Positions 24,437 to 32,806 of a stretch of DNA of 64,000 bases are shown here, one piece after another. The stretch covers positions 30,594 through 94,593 of the forward strand of contig NZ_SMNQ01000024.1 in assembly GCF_004353505.1 (NCBI RefSeq), in the 5' to 3' direction. The DNA comes from Streptomyces sp. WAC05374. Lineage in GTDB: Bacteria > Actinomycetota > Actinomycetes > Streptomycetales > Streptomycetaceae. The notes beneath the pieces are model-generated. The model did no database searches and was not told where the DNA came from. It worked only from the letters and a program-made list of their open reading frames with translations. Each line of letters begins with the position of its first letter. Position 1 is the stretch's first letter. The position numbers and the translations under genes were made by a program.

Positions 24437-25264
24437 GCGCTTGTTGCGGGCCTCCAGGTTCCTGGCGGCCAGCAGCTCGTCGGCCGGGTAACCGACCTCC
24501 TCCAGCGTGAGCCCGTGCGGCCGTACGACATGGACGGCCGAGTCCCGCACGCCCGCCGCCAGCACCTTCCCGGGCCAGTCCACCGGCCGGTGCCCGTCGC
24601 CGACGAAAAGCAGGGCCCCCACCAGCGAGCGGACCATGTTGTGGCAGAAGGCGTCCGCCCGGACCGTGGCCTCCAGGACGCCGGAGGGCAGCCGCTCCCA
24701 CCGCAGCTCCTGGAGCGTGCGGATGGTGGTCGCCCCGTCCCGCTTCTTGCAGTACGCGGCGAAGTCGTGCTCGCCCACCAGCCGCTCGGCGGCGGCGTTC
24801 ATGGCGTCGACGTCCAGCGGCCAGTCGTGCCACAGGATGTGCCCGCGCAGCAGCGGGTCGACGCCGCCGGGGGTGTCGGTGACGCGGTAGGCGTAGCGGC
24901 GCCAGATCGCCGAGAACCGCGCGTTGAAGCCGGCCGGCGCCTCCTCGACCCTCCAGATCCGCACGTCGTGCGCGAGGCGCCCGGCCAGCCGCCGCAGCAG
25001 CTTGTCGCGGTGCTCGGCCCAGACGGCCTCGGGCAGGTCGACGTGGGCCACCTGGCCACGCGCGTGCACCCCCGCGTCCGTGCGGCCCGCGACGGTCAGC
25101 TCGTACGTCTCGGACGACCGCGTCACCGTGCGCAGGGCGTCCTCGATGTCGCCCTGCACGGTCCGCTGCCCGCCGGCCTGCTTGGCCCAGCCGTGGAAGT
25201 CCCTGCCGTCGTACGACAGGTCCAGCCGTACCCGTACGAAGCCGGGCTCCACCTCATCGCTCAC
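24407..25264 (-). CDS. truA: tRNA pseudouridine synthase A
   Basis: A 285-residue TruA that isomerises U38-U40 in the tRNA anticodon stem-loop. The catalytic Asp lies in GRTDAGVHARGQ, with LSYDGRDFHGWAKQ at the N-terminus and FCHNMVRSLVGAL in the C-terminal half. GTG 25264 (MSDEVEPG) is preferred to a start nine codons upstream, because homologues begin just before the RVRLDLSYDG strand. It follows rplQ, the common actinobacterial order. Confidence 0.95.
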   Translation of the reverse strand: MSDEVEPGFVRVRLDLSYDGRDFHGWAKQAGGQRTVQGDIEDALRTVTRSSETYELTVAGRTDAGVHARGQVAHVDLPEAVWAEHRDKLLRRLAGRLAHDVRIWRVEEAPAGFNARFSAIWRRYAYRVTDTPGGVDPLLRGHILWHDWPLDVDAMNAAAERLVGEHDFAAYCKKRDGATTIRTLQELRWERLPSGVLEATVRADAFCHNMVRSLVGALLFVGDGHRPVDWPGKVLAAGVRDSAVHVVRPHGLTLEEVGYPADELLAARNLEARNKRSLAGRGGCC

Positions 25265-25297
25265 GCGACAGATCCTCTCAAAGCAGTGCAATGCGGA

Positions 25298-25329
25298 ACG
25301 GGCCCGCCCCCGTGAGGGAGCGGACCCGT
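25298..25329. terminator. Hairpin between rplQ and truA
   Basis: ACGGGCCCGC and GCGGACCCGT form a 10-bp stem with one mismatch, extended inward by CCC/GGG around GTGA. It lies 25 bases after the rplQ stop and probably ends or attenuates the alpha operon. Confidence 0.5.
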
Positions 25330-25353
25330 CCGTCAGCCTTGTCGGCAGACGCG

Positions 25354-25851
25354 TCAGGCGTCCTTCGACTCCTCGGCCGGAGCCTCGGCGGCGTCCTCGG
25401 CCTTGGTGTCCTCGGCGGCCTTGGCCTCGTCGGACTCCTTCACCGCGCGCTTGGTCGCGGCCTCGGCCTCGGCGACGGTCGCCTTCTTGGCGATCTCACC
25501 CTCGACCAGCTCGATCACGGCCATCGGGGCGTTGTCGCCACGACGGTTGCCGATCTTGGTGATGCGGGTGTAGCCACCCGGGCGCTCGGCGTAGCGCGGA
25601 GCGATCTCGGTGAAGAGCGTGTGGACGATGCCCTTGTCCGTGATCGTCTGCAGCACCAGGCGACGGTTGTGGATGTCGCCCTTCTTCGCCTTGGTGATCA
25701 GGCGCTCGGCGACCGGACGCAGGCGGCGGGCCTTGGCCTCGGTCGTGGTGATGCGGCCGTGCTCGAAGAGCGACTTCGCGAGGTTCGCGAGGAGCAGCTT
25801 CTCGTGCGCGGCGCTGCCGCCCAGACGGGCACCCTTGGCGGGCTTCGGCAT
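25354..25851 (-). CDS. rplQ: 50S ribosomal protein L17
   Basis: A 165-residue L17. The core MPKPAKGARLGGSAAHEKLL to RRGDNAPMAVIELV is standard; a 40-residue Ala/Glu/Asp-rich tail is the actinobacterial extension. Last gene of the alpha segment, 80 bases after rpoA. Confidence 0.97.
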   Translation of the reverse strand: MPKPAKGARLGGSAAHEKLLLANLAKSLFEHGRITTTEAKARRLRPVAERLITKAKKGDIHNRRLVLQTITDKGIVHTLFTEIAPRYAERPGGYTRITKIGNRRGDNAPMAVIELVEGEIAKKATVAEAEAATKRAVKESDEAKAAEDTKAEDAAEAPAEESKDA

Positions 25852-25931
25852 GGTGTTTCTCCTTGTGATCTGCCCCGGCCGTATCAGGTACCGGGGTCAG
25901 GGCCCCGCAGGCGGTCGCCCGCGGGCAGCAA

Positions 25932-26954
25932 TCAGTACTGCTCGGTCTCGACGAAGCCGGCGTCGGCGTCGTCGTCCGCGCCGAAGGCGTCGGCGGCGGC
26001 GGTCGGGTCGAACCCGGGCGGGCTGTCCTTCAGGGCCAGGCCCATGCCGGCCAGCTTCGCCTTGACCTCGTCGATCGACTTCGCACCGAAGTTGCGGATG
26101 TCGAGCAGGTCGGCCTCGGAACGCGCCACGAGCTCACCCACGGAGTGGATGCCCTCGCGCTTGAGGCAGTTGTACGAACGAACGGTGAGCTCGAGCTCCT
26201 CGATCGGCAGCGCCAGGTCGGCGGCCAGGGCGGCGTCCGTCGGGGACGGGCCCATGTCGATGCCCTCGGCGTCGATGTTGAGCTCGCGGGCCAGACCGAA
26301 CAGCTCGACCAGGGTCTTGCCGGCCGACGCCATGGCGTCACGCGGGCGCATGGCCTGCTTGGTCTCGACGTCGACGATCAGCTTGTCGAAGTCGGTGCGC
26401 TGCTCGACACGGGTCGCCTCGACCTTGTAGGTGACCTTGAGGACCGGCGAGTAGATCGAGTCGACCGGGATGCGGCCGATCTCCTGGCCGACCTGCTTGT
26501 TCTGCACGGCGGAGACGTAGCCGCGACCGCGCTCGACGGTCAGCTCCATCTCCAGCTTGCCCTTGCCGTTCAGCGTGGCGAGCACCAGGTCGGGGTTGTG
26601 CACCTCGACACCGGCCGGCGGGGCGATGTCCGCGGCGGTGACCAGGCCGGGGCCCTGCTTGCGCAGGTACATCACGACCGGCTCGTCGTGCTCGGAGGAG
26701 ACGACGAGCTGCTTGATGTTGAGGATGAGGTCGGTGACGTCCTCCTTGACGCCCGGCACGGTGGTGAACTCGTGCAGGACACCGTCGATGCGGATGGACG
26801 TGACGGCCGCACCCGGGATCGAGGAGAGGAGCGTACGGCGGAGCGAGTTGCCGAGCGTGTAGCCGAAGCCCGGCTCCAGCGGCTCGATGACGAACCGCGA
26901 GCGGTACTCGTCGACAACCTCTTCGGTCAGCGAGGGACGCTGAGCGATCAGCAT
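25932..26954 (-). CDS. rpoA: DNA-directed RNA polymerase subunit alpha
   Basis: A 340-residue alpha subunit. The N-terminal dimerisation domain includes EPLEPGFGYTLGNSLRRTLL; the C-terminal domain (about 250-320) that contacts UP elements and activators has SYNCLKREGIHSVGELV and RNFGAKSIDEVKAKL. An acidic tail ends in EQY. Located between rpsK and rplQ, with a hairpin in the rpsK-rpoA gap. Confidence 0.98.
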   Translation of the reverse strand: MLIAQRPSLTEEVVDEYRSRFVIEPLEPGFGYTLGNSLRRTLLSSIPGAAVTSIRIDGVLHEFTTVPGVKEDVTDLILNIKQLVVSSEHDEPVVMYLRKQGPGLVTAADIAPPAGVEVHNPDLVLATLNGKGKLEMELTVERGRGYVSAVQNKQVGQEIGRIPVDSIYSPVLKVTYKVEATRVEQRTDFDKLIVDVETKQAMRPRDAMASAGKTLVELFGLARELNIDAEGIDMGPSPTDAALAADLALPIEELELTVRSYNCLKREGIHSVGELVARSEADLLDIRNFGAKSIDEVKAKLAGMGLALKDSPPGFDPTAAADAFGADDDADAGFVETEQY

Positions 26955-27015
26955 GGTGTGTTTCCTTCAGTCGTGGACGCCCGCTATTTGACGTCCTCTG
27001 GTACTGCAAGGGTAC

Positions 27016-27047
27016 GGGCGGCACGCCCCCGAAGAGCCGTACCGCCC
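27016..27047 (-). terminator. Hairpin between rpsK and rpoA
   Basis: On the RNA, GGGCGGUACG pairs with CGUGCCGCCC (one G-U pair) around a 12-base loop. Lying in the 115-base gap ahead of rpoA, it may attenuate read-through from rpsK. Confidence 0.4.
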
Positions 27048-27069
27048 GAAGCCTCAGGTCAAGCGAGCG

Positions 27070-27474
27070 TCAGACGCGACGGCGCTTGGGGGGACGGCAG
27101 CCGTTGTGCGGCGTGGGGGTGACGTCCTGGATCGAGCCGACCTCGAGGCCGGTGGCCTGGAGGGAGCGGATCGCGGTCTCACGGCCGGAGCCCGGACCCT
27201 TGACGAAGACGTCGACCTTGCGCATGCCGTGCTCCTGCGCGCGGCGGGCGGCCGACTCGGCGGCCATCTGCGCGGCGAAGGGGGTGGACTTGCGCGAGCC
27301 CTTGAAGCCGACGTGGCCGGCGGAGGCCCAGGAGATCACGTTGCCCGAGGGGTCGGTGATCGAGACGATGGTGTTGTTGAACGTGCTCTTGATGTGGGCG
27401 TGCCCGTGAGCGACGTTCTTCTTTTCCTTGCGGCGCACCTTCTTGGCAGCGCCCTGACGACCCTTGGGGGGCAT
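27070..27474 (-). CDS. rpsK: 30S ribosomal protein S11
   Basis: A 134-residue S11 with AHGHAHIKSTFNNTIVSITD, NVISWASAGHVGFKGSRKST and the C-terminal DVTPTPHNGCRPPKRRRV, all standard. Follows rpsM by 65 bases. Confidence 0.98.
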   Translation of the reverse strand: MPPKGRQGAAKKVRRKEKKNVAHGHAHIKSTFNNTIVSITDPSGNVISWASAGHVGFKGSRKSTPFAAQMAAESAARRAQEHGMRKVDVFVKGPGSGRETAIRSLQATGLEVGSIQDVTPTPHNGCRPPKRRRV

Positions 27475-27539
27475 GTCTTAACTCCTACGGGAGGTGGTCG
27501 GTCCTACAGCGAAGACCGTGGACAGTCGTCCGCTGCGGA

Positions 27540-27920
27540 CTACTTCTTGCCCGGCTTCTTCTTGCCGGCGATGGCGCGACGCGGGCCCTTGCGGGTACGA
27601 GCGTTCGTGCTGGTGCGCTGGCCGTGGACCGGCAGACCGCGACGGTGGCGCAGACCCTGGTAGCAGCCGATCTCGACCTTGCGGCGGATGTCGGCCTGGA
27701 TCTCGCGACGGAGGTCACCCTCGGTCTTGAGGTTGGCGTCCACGTACTCGCGGATCTTGACCAGGTCCTCTTCGGACAGGTCACGAACGCGGGTGTTCGG
27801 GTTCACACCGGTGGAGGCGAGGGTCTCCTTCGCCAGGGTGCGGCCGATACCGAAGACGTAGGTGAGTGCGACCTCCACACGCTTGTCGCGCGGGATGTCA
27901 ACACCGGAAACGCGTGCCAT
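27540..27920 (-). CDS. rpsM: 30S ribosomal protein S13
   Basis: A 126-residue S13 with MARVSGVDIPRDKRVEVALT, the GIGR helix-hairpin-helix region, and the C-terminal RGLPVHGQRTSTNARTRKG that reaches the P-site tRNA; ends in a Lys-rich tail. It heads the alpha segment after a 202-base gap downstream of rpmJ. Confidence 0.98.
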   Translation of the reverse strand: MARVSGVDIPRDKRVEVALTYVFGIGRTLAKETLASTGVNPNTRVRDLSEEDLVKIREYVDANLKTEGDLRREIQADIRRKVEIGCYQGLRHRRGLPVHGQRTSTNARTRKGPRRAIAGKKKPGKK

Positions 27921-27971
27921 TCAATGGCTCCTGTGTGTTCGGGGGTCTACCGCAGTGCCGCTCCGTGGCCG

Positions 27972-27989
27972 CCGACCCCTTCCGGTCGG
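27972..27989 (-). other. Hairpin in the rpmJ-rpsM gap
   Basis: CCGACC and GGTCGG enclose CCTTCC. The same six-base stem occurs in the rpsJ and rpsL leaders with a different loop. A second perfect hairpin, AGCCCT-GTC-AGGGCT, lies at 28036-28050 in the same gap. Confidence 0.35.
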
Positions 27990-28122
27990 AAGGAGTGGTA
28001 CGTCCAGGTCCCCGGCCCCCGCCGGAGGTGTCGTCAGCCCTGTCAGGGCTTGGACGGGCACTGCGTATGTACGAAATTGCTCGCGTCGCGCGAAGAACTG
28101 CTCAGGTGCAGGTCGGCGTGCG

Positions 28123-28236
28123 TCAGCCCTGGCGCTGCTTGTGGCGCAGGTTGTCGCAGATGACCATGACCCGGCCGTGACGGCGGATCACCTTGCACTT
28201 GTCGCAGATCTTCTTGACGCTCGGCTTGACCTTCAT
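28123..28236 (-). CDS. rpmJ: 50S ribosomal protein L36
   Basis: A 37-residue protein beginning MKVKPSVKKICDKCKVIRR and ending RHKQRQG. The zinc-ribbon ligands C11, C14, C27 and H32 are all present, so this is the zinc-binding form. It lies 57 bases after infA. Confidence 0.97.
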   Translation of the reverse strand: MKVKPSVKKICDKCKVIRRHGRVMVICDNLRHKQRQG

Positions 28237-28293
28237 GGGATGTGAGGTTCTCCGGGTCAGTGCCACCGCCCCGCGGAAGGGGCGCGACAAGAT

Positions 28294-28515
28294 CTACTTG
28301 TATCGGTAGACGATCCGCCCACGCGTCAGGTCGTACGGAGACAGCTCCACGACGACCCGGTCGTCCGGGAGGATACGGATGTAGTGCATCCGCATCTTGC
28401 CGGAGATGTGCGCGAGGACCTTGTGACCGTTCTGGAGCTCCACCTTGAACATGGCGTTCGGCAGGGACTCGATCACGGTGCCCTCAATTTCGATGGCACC
28501 TTGCTTCTTGGCCAC
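28294..28515 (-). CDS. infA: Translation initiation factor IF-1
   Basis: A 73-residue OB-fold factor beginning MAKKQGAIEIEGTVIESLP from a GTG start; ends DLTRGRIVYRYK. Upstream in-frame reading adds residues unlike any IF-1, so GTG 28515 is chosen. It binds the ribosomal A site during initiation. A TAGACT -10 lies about 80 bases upstream. Confidence 0.97.
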   Translation of the reverse strand: MAKKQGAIEIEGTVIESLPNAMFKVELQNGHKVLAHISGKMRMHYIRILPDDRVVVELSPYDLTRGRIVYRYK

Positions 28516-28595
28516 GCTTCGCCCTTCGAATCGGCTACCTTGATCGACTCTCGTCGCCGTATGCGGACACACGGGTACACGAGAGCCGACGCATC

Positions 28596-28601
28596 AGTCT
28601 A
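28596..28601 (-). promoter_or_regulatory. Candidate infA promoter -10
   Basis: TAGACT on the minus strand, 80 bases before the infA GTG and after the map stop. It matches the favoured Streptomyces housekeeping -10. The -35 region (TTCGTC at 18-base spacing) is weak. Confidence 0.5.
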
Positions 28602-28733
28602 CGTCAGGCCCCTGGAAAAGACGAATCCGGAGAGCTTGCCCATCGCCGTAGATCGTTACCCCACCCCGGCCGCCCGGCCCGCGCCGGCGCCCCTCGGGGC
28701 CGGCCGGGCCCGCGGGCGTCAGGCCGGCGGGCG

Positions 28734-29585
28734 TCAGGCCAGCGGGTCGGGGGCGGCCGTGACACCGAGCTCGGCGAGCTTCGCCCTGCCCCCGTCCGGG
28801 GCCGTGAGGACCAGCGGGCCCTGCTCCGTGAGGGCCACCGAGTGCTCCCAGTGGGAGGACCAGGTGCCGTCCGTCGTGATGACGGTCCAGTCGTCCTCCA
28901 GGACCTCCGTGCGCGGCGTGCCGAGCGACACCATGGGCTCGATCGCCAGGCAGAAGCCGGGCACCAGCTTCGGGCCCTTGCCGCGCTTGCGGGAGACGTA
29001 GTTCAGCAGGTGCGGGTCCATGTGCATCTCGGTCCCGATGCCGTGGCCGCCGTAGTCCTCGATGATCCCGAACTTGCCCAGGCTGTGCTCGCCGGTGGAC
29101 GGACGCGGCTGGCGGCGGATGTAGGTCTCGATCGCCCGGGAGATGTCCACCAGGCGGTTGCCGTTCCGCATCGCGGCGATGCCGTGCCACATCGACTCCT
29201 CGGTCACCCGGGAGAGCTCGATCAGCTCCGGTGCGTGACCCGAGCCCACGAAGGCCGTGTAGGCCGCGTCGCCGTGCCAGCCGTCGACGATCGCGCCGCA
29301 GTCGATGGAGATGATGTCGCCGTCCTTGAGGACGACGTCGTCGCTGGGGATGCCGTGGACGACGACCTCGTTCACGGACGTGCAGATCGTCGCGGGGAAC
29401 CCGCCATACCCCAGGAAGTTCGACTTCGCCCCGTGATCGGCGATCACCTTGCGTGCGACCTCGTCCAGGTCCTTGGTCGTCGCCCCGGGCACGGCCGCCT
29501 CACGCGTCGCCGCGTGGATGGCGGCGACGACGAGCCCCGCCTCGCGCATCTTCGCGATCTGCTCGGGAGTCTTGAGCTGCACCAT
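28734..29585 (-). CDS. map: Type I methionine aminopeptidase
   Basis: A 283-residue pita-bread metalloprotease removing N-terminal Met. The five metal ligands are visible: Asp residues in IDCGAIVDGWHGDAA, His in GGHGIGTEMH, Glu in AIEPMVSLG and Glu in HWEHSVALTE. ATG 29585 (MVQLKTPEQ) is chosen; the 30 codons upstream look non-coding. A very strong hairpin separates it from adk. Confidence 0.96.
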   Translation of the reverse strand: MVQLKTPEQIAKMREAGLVVAAIHAATREAAVPGATTKDLDEVARKVIADHGAKSNFLGYGGFPATICTSVNEVVVHGIPSDDVVLKDGDIISIDCGAIVDGWHGDAAYTAFVGSGHAPELIELSRVTEESMWHGIAAMRNGNRLVDISRAIETYIRRQPRPSTGEHSLGKFGIIEDYGGHGIGTEMHMDPHLLNYVSRKRGKGPKLVPGFCLAIEPMVSLGTPRTEVLEDDWTVITTDGTWSSHWEHSVALTEQGPLVLTAPDGGRAKLAELGVTAAPDPLA

Positions 29586-29698
29586 GACGGCTGACGCCTT
29601 TCCAGAGGGATGGAACCCGTGTTCCAGGAGTACGGAGTAACCCCCACCACGATACGGCCGTCGTGACCCCGTCACGTCCCGGACGGCCGCCGGGAACG

Positions 29699-29739
29699 GC
29701 TTCGGCCGCGGTGCCCACCCGGGGCACCGCGGCCGAAGC
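29699..29739. terminator. Strong hairpin between adk and map
   Basis: Two arms of 18 bases pair perfectly (GCTTCGGCCGCGGTGCCC and its complement) around a 5-base loop, 25 bases after the adk stop. A terminator or processing/attenuation site within secY-adk-map. Confidence 0.6.
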
Positions 29740-29763
29740 TCGAGAATCCGGCGGTCGCGGAGG

Positions 29764-30429
29764 TTACGCGGCCTGCTCGCCGCGGCCCTTGAGGGCCTCC
29801 ATCGCCCGCTCGGTCACCTCGTCCACCTTGCCGAGCGCGGTGATGGTGACCACCAGGCCCTGGGCCCGGTAGTAGTCGATGATCGGCTCGGTCTGGGTGT
29901 GGTAGACCTCCAGCCGCTTGCGGACGGTCCCCTCGGAGTCGTCGTCGCGCTGGTACAGCTCACCACCGCAGACGTCGCAGACGCCCTCGGCCTTCGGCGG
30001 CGCGTACGACACGTGGAAGACGTGCGCGCTGTCGTTGCGGCAGATGCGGCGCCCCGCGATCCGCTTGACGACCTCGTCCTCCTCGACCTCCAGGTCGAGG
30101 ACGGCGTCCAGCTTCATGCCCTCGGCGTCCAGCATGGTGTCGAGCGCCTCGGCCTGGGCCACGTTGCGCGGGAAGCCGTCCAGCAGGAAGCCGTTCACGG
30201 CGTCCGGCTGCTCCATGCGGTCCTTGGCCATCCCGATGGTGACCTCGTCGGGTACGAGGTTGCCGGCGTCCATGTACGCCTTGGCCTGCTTGCCCAGCTC
30301 CGTGCCCTGACTGATGTTGGCGCGGAACAGGTCGCCCGTGGAGATGTGCGGAATCGACAGGTTCTTGGCGAGGAACGCGGCCTGCGTTCCCTTGCCGGCA
30401 CCGGGCGGTCCGACGAGGACGATTCGCAT
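29764..30429 (-). CDS. adk: Adenylate kinase
   Basis: A 221-residue long-form adenylate kinase. P-loop GPPGAGKGTQ at residues 7-16, AMP-binding STGDLFRANI, and DGFPRNVAQA. The lid region reads CRNDSAH then CDVCGGELYQRDDD; relative to four-Cys zinc lids the first pair is Cys plus Asp, so zinc binding is likely but with an altered ligand set. ATG overlaps the secY stop (TGATG), indicating coupling. Confidence 0.97.
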   Translation of the reverse strand: MRIVLVGPPGAGKGTQAAFLAKNLSIPHISTGDLFRANISQGTELGKQAKAYMDAGNLVPDEVTIGMAKDRMEQPDAVNGFLLDGFPRNVAQAEALDTMLDAEGMKLDAVLDLEVEEDEVVKRIAGRRICRNDSAHVFHVSYAPPKAEGVCDVCGGELYQRDDDSEGTVRKRLEVYHTQTEPIIDYYRAQGLVVTITALGKVDEVTERAMEALKGRGEQAA

Positions 30430-31748
30430 CAGCGGAGGAACCCTTCGTAATTGCGCTGCTGGAGCTGGCTCTCGATCTGCTTCACGGTCTCCAGCCCCAC
30501 ACCCACGATGATGAGGATGCTCGTCCCGCCGAACGGGAAGTTGGCATTGGCGCCACCGAAGCCTGCCAACGCCATCGTCGGCACAAGAGCGATCAGACCC
30601 AGATACAGCGAGCCCGGCCAGGTGATCCGGTTGAGCACGTAGCTCAGGTACTCGGCAGTAGGTCGACCAGCCCGGATACCCGGGATGAAGCCACCATACT
30701 TCTTCATGTTGTCCGCGACTTCCTCGGGGTTGAACGAGATCGCCACGTAGAAGAAGGCGAAGAACACGATCAACAGGAAGTAGACGGTGATGTAGTAGGG
30801 GTGGTCACCCTTCACGAAGTGGGCTTCGATCCAGGTCTTCCACCCGGAGGTGGAGTTCGAGAACTGGGCGATCAGGGCCGGGATGTAGAGCAGCGACGAG
30901 GCGAAGATGACAGGAATCACACCTGCCTGGTTCACCTTGAGCGGGATGTAAGTGGACGTACCGCCGTACGACCTGCGGCCGATCATGCGCTTCGCGTACT
31001 GGACCGGGATGCGGCGCTGGGCCTGCTCGACGAAGACCACCAGGGCGACCATCACGAAGCCGATGAGGATGACGGTGCCGAACTCGATCCAGCCCTGAGC
31101 GAGCTTGCCGCTCACCTTGATGGCCCACAGGGCGCCGGGGAAGCCGGCGGCGATCGAGATGAACATCAGGATCGACATGCCGTTGCCGATGCCGCGGTCG
31201 GTGACGAGCTCACCGAGCCACATCACGACGGCGGTGCCCGCGGTCATGGTGACGACCATCAGGATGGTGACGAAGATCGACCGGTCCGGGACGACCTGGC
31301 CGGCCACCGTGCAGCCGCTGAAGAGGGCGCCGGTGCGGGCCGTCGCCACCAGGCCGGTGCCCTGGAGGATCGCGAGGGCGATCGTCAGGTAACGGGTGTA
31401 CTGCGTGATCTTGGCGGTACCGGCCTGACCCTCCTTCTTGAGGGCCTCGAGGCGCGGGATGACCACGGTCAGCAGTTGCAGGATGATGCTCGCCGTGATG
31501 TACGGCATGATGCCGAGCGCGAAGATGGTGATCTGCAGAAGCGCCCCGCCGCTGAACAGGTTCACCAGGCCGAGCAGGCTGTTGCCGCCCTTGCTGGCCT
31601 CGTCCACGCACTGCTGGACGGACTGGTAGTCGACACCGGGGACCGGGATGTGGGCCCCGAGCCGGTAGATCACGATGATGCCCAGCGTGAAGAGCAGCTT
31701 CTTGCGCAGGTCGGGCGTCTTGAACGCCCGGGCGAACGCGGTGAGCAC
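30429..31748 (-). CDS. secY: Protein translocase subunit SecY
   Basis: A 439-residue channel subunit with ten predicted transmembrane helices, beginning VLTAFARAFKTPDLRKK from GTG 31748, where GGAGG is ideally placed. Signatures include GAHIPVPGVDY, the IMPYITASIILQLLTV helix 2 and QAQRRIPVQYAKR. It forms SecYEG in the membrane for protein export. Separated from rplO by a 418-base gap with a terminator, so secY-adk starts a new unit. Confidence 0.97.
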   Translation of the reverse strand: MLTAFARAFKTPDLRKKLLFTLGIIVIYRLGAHIPVPGVDYQSVQQCVDEASKGGNSLLGLVNLFSGGALLQITIFALGIMPYITASIILQLLTVVIPRLEALKKEGQAGTAKITQYTRYLTIALAILQGTGLVATARTGALFSGCTVAGQVVPDRSIFVTILMVVTMTAGTAVVMWLGELVTDRGIGNGMSILMFISIAAGFPGALWAIKVSGKLAQGWIEFGTVILIGFVMVALVVFVEQAQRRIPVQYAKRMIGRRSYGGTSTYIPLKVNQAGVIPVIFASSLLYIPALIAQFSNSTSGWKTWIEAHFVKGDHPYYITVYFLLIVFFAFFYVAISFNPEEVADNMKKYGGFIPGIRAGRPTAEYLSYVLNRITWPGSLYLGLIALVPTMALAGFGGANANFPFGGTSILIIVGVGLETVKQIESQLQQRNYEGFLR

Positions 31749-32086
31749 GGTGCCTCCTGCGACCCCCGCGTTACGCGCGTGAGGGTGACGGTTTGGTAAG
31801 TGAGTAGATACAAACACGGCAGCCTTACGCCACGGGGGCAGACTGCCGGGACACTAACAGCGGCTACCATACCCGGCTGCCACGCCCGCGTGAAACGTCA
31901 CTCAGGCACGTCAACTGCGGGTAACCCGAATCATCCCCGGGCGCCCGGTCGCCACGGTCCCCCACCAGGACAACGGCCGAGCGACACGTTTGGCGCCCGA
32001 CGGGGGCCGGCCACGGTGAAGATGTCCGAAAGTCGATGTGAACAGGCGTGAACCGGCGTGGAGCCGCCTCCCCGGTACCGCCATGA
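31749..32086. other. Non-coding leader/promoter region of secY
   Basis: This 338-base stretch holds no credible gene. On the minus strand a TTGACG hexamer lies at 31909-31914, but no -10 at the right distance follows. TATGGT and TAGTGT hexamers closer to secY lack -35 partners. The secY promoter is presumably here but I cannot place it. Confidence 0.4.
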
Positions 32087-32131
32087 AAAGAGCCTGGCCG
32101 ACGCCCACGAGGGGCGCCGGCCAGGCTCTTT
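32087..32131. terminator. Intrinsic terminator after rplO
   Basis: AAAGAGCCTGGCCG pairs perfectly with CGGCCAGGCTCTTT (14 bp), extended by CGCC/GGCG. On the minus strand the stem runs into CTTTT, giving the T tract of an intrinsic terminator. It ends the spc ribosomal genes before secY. Confidence 0.8.
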
Positions 32132-32166
32132 GCCGTCGGTGTGCGACGGGTCCGTCAGGACGAGGC

Positions 32167-32622
32167 TCAGACGAGCTCGGTGACGGTGCCGCCCGCGGCG
32201 GTGATCTTCTCCTTGGCGGAGCCGGAGACGGCGTCGACCGTCACCTGCAGCGCCACGGAGATCTCGCCCTGGCCCAGGACCTTGACGAGGCTGTTCTTGC
32301 GCACGGCACCCTTGTCGACCAGGTCGGCAACGGTGACCTCGCCACCCTGCGGGTACAGGGCCGCGAGCTTGTCCAGGTTCACGACCTGGTACTCGGTGCG
32401 GAACGGGTTCTTGAAGCCCTTCAGCTTCGGGAGGCGCATGTGGAGGGGCATCTGCCCACCCTCGAAGCGCTCCGGAACCTGGTAACGGGCCTTGGTGCCC
32501 TTGGTACCACGACCGGCCGTCTTACCCTTCGACGCCTCACCACGACCCACACGGGTCTTGGCGGTCTTGGCGCCCGGGGCGGGACGGAGGTTGTGGACCT
32601 TCAGCGGGTTCTGCTCCGCCAT
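32167..32622 (-). CDS. rplO: 50S ribosomal protein L15
   Basis: A 151-residue L15 with LKVHNLRPAPGAKTAKTRVG and the GGQMPLHMRLPKLKGFKNPF segment. Follows rpmD with no gap; a terminator follows 35 bases after its stop. Confidence 0.97.
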   Translation of the reverse strand: MAEQNPLKVHNLRPAPGAKTAKTRVGRGEASKGKTAGRGTKGTKARYQVPERFEGGQMPLHMRLPKLKGFKNPFRTEYQVVNLDKLAALYPQGGEVTVADLVDKGAVRKNSLVKVLGQGEISVALQVTVDAVSGSAKEKITAAGGTVTELV

Positions 32623-32623
32623 G

Positions 32624-32806
32624 TCAGTCGACCTCCTCGACCGTCACGAGGTGGCGGACGGTGTGCACCATGCCGCGGAACTCGGGGCGGTCCTCCTTGA
32701 CGACCACGTCACCCAGGCGCTTGAGGCCCAGGGAACGCAGAGTGTCGCGGTGGTTCTGCTTGCTGCCGATGTACGACTTCGTCTGCGTGACCTTGAGGCG
32801 AGCCAT
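32624..32806 (-). CDS. rpmD: 50S ribosomal protein L30
   Basis: A 60-residue L30 beginning MARLKVTQTKSYIGSKQNHR. Its ATG shares a base with the rpsE stop (TAATG), so it is translationally coupled; rplO starts 1 base after its stop. Confidence 0.97.
   Translation of the reverse strand: MARLKVTQTKSYIGSKQNHRDTLRSLGLKRLGDVVVKEDRPEFRGMVHTVRHLVTVEEVD

Noticed and set aside
31909..31914. TTGACG as the secY promoter -35
   Set aside because: No -10-like hexamer at 16-19 bases downstream, so no promoter was called.
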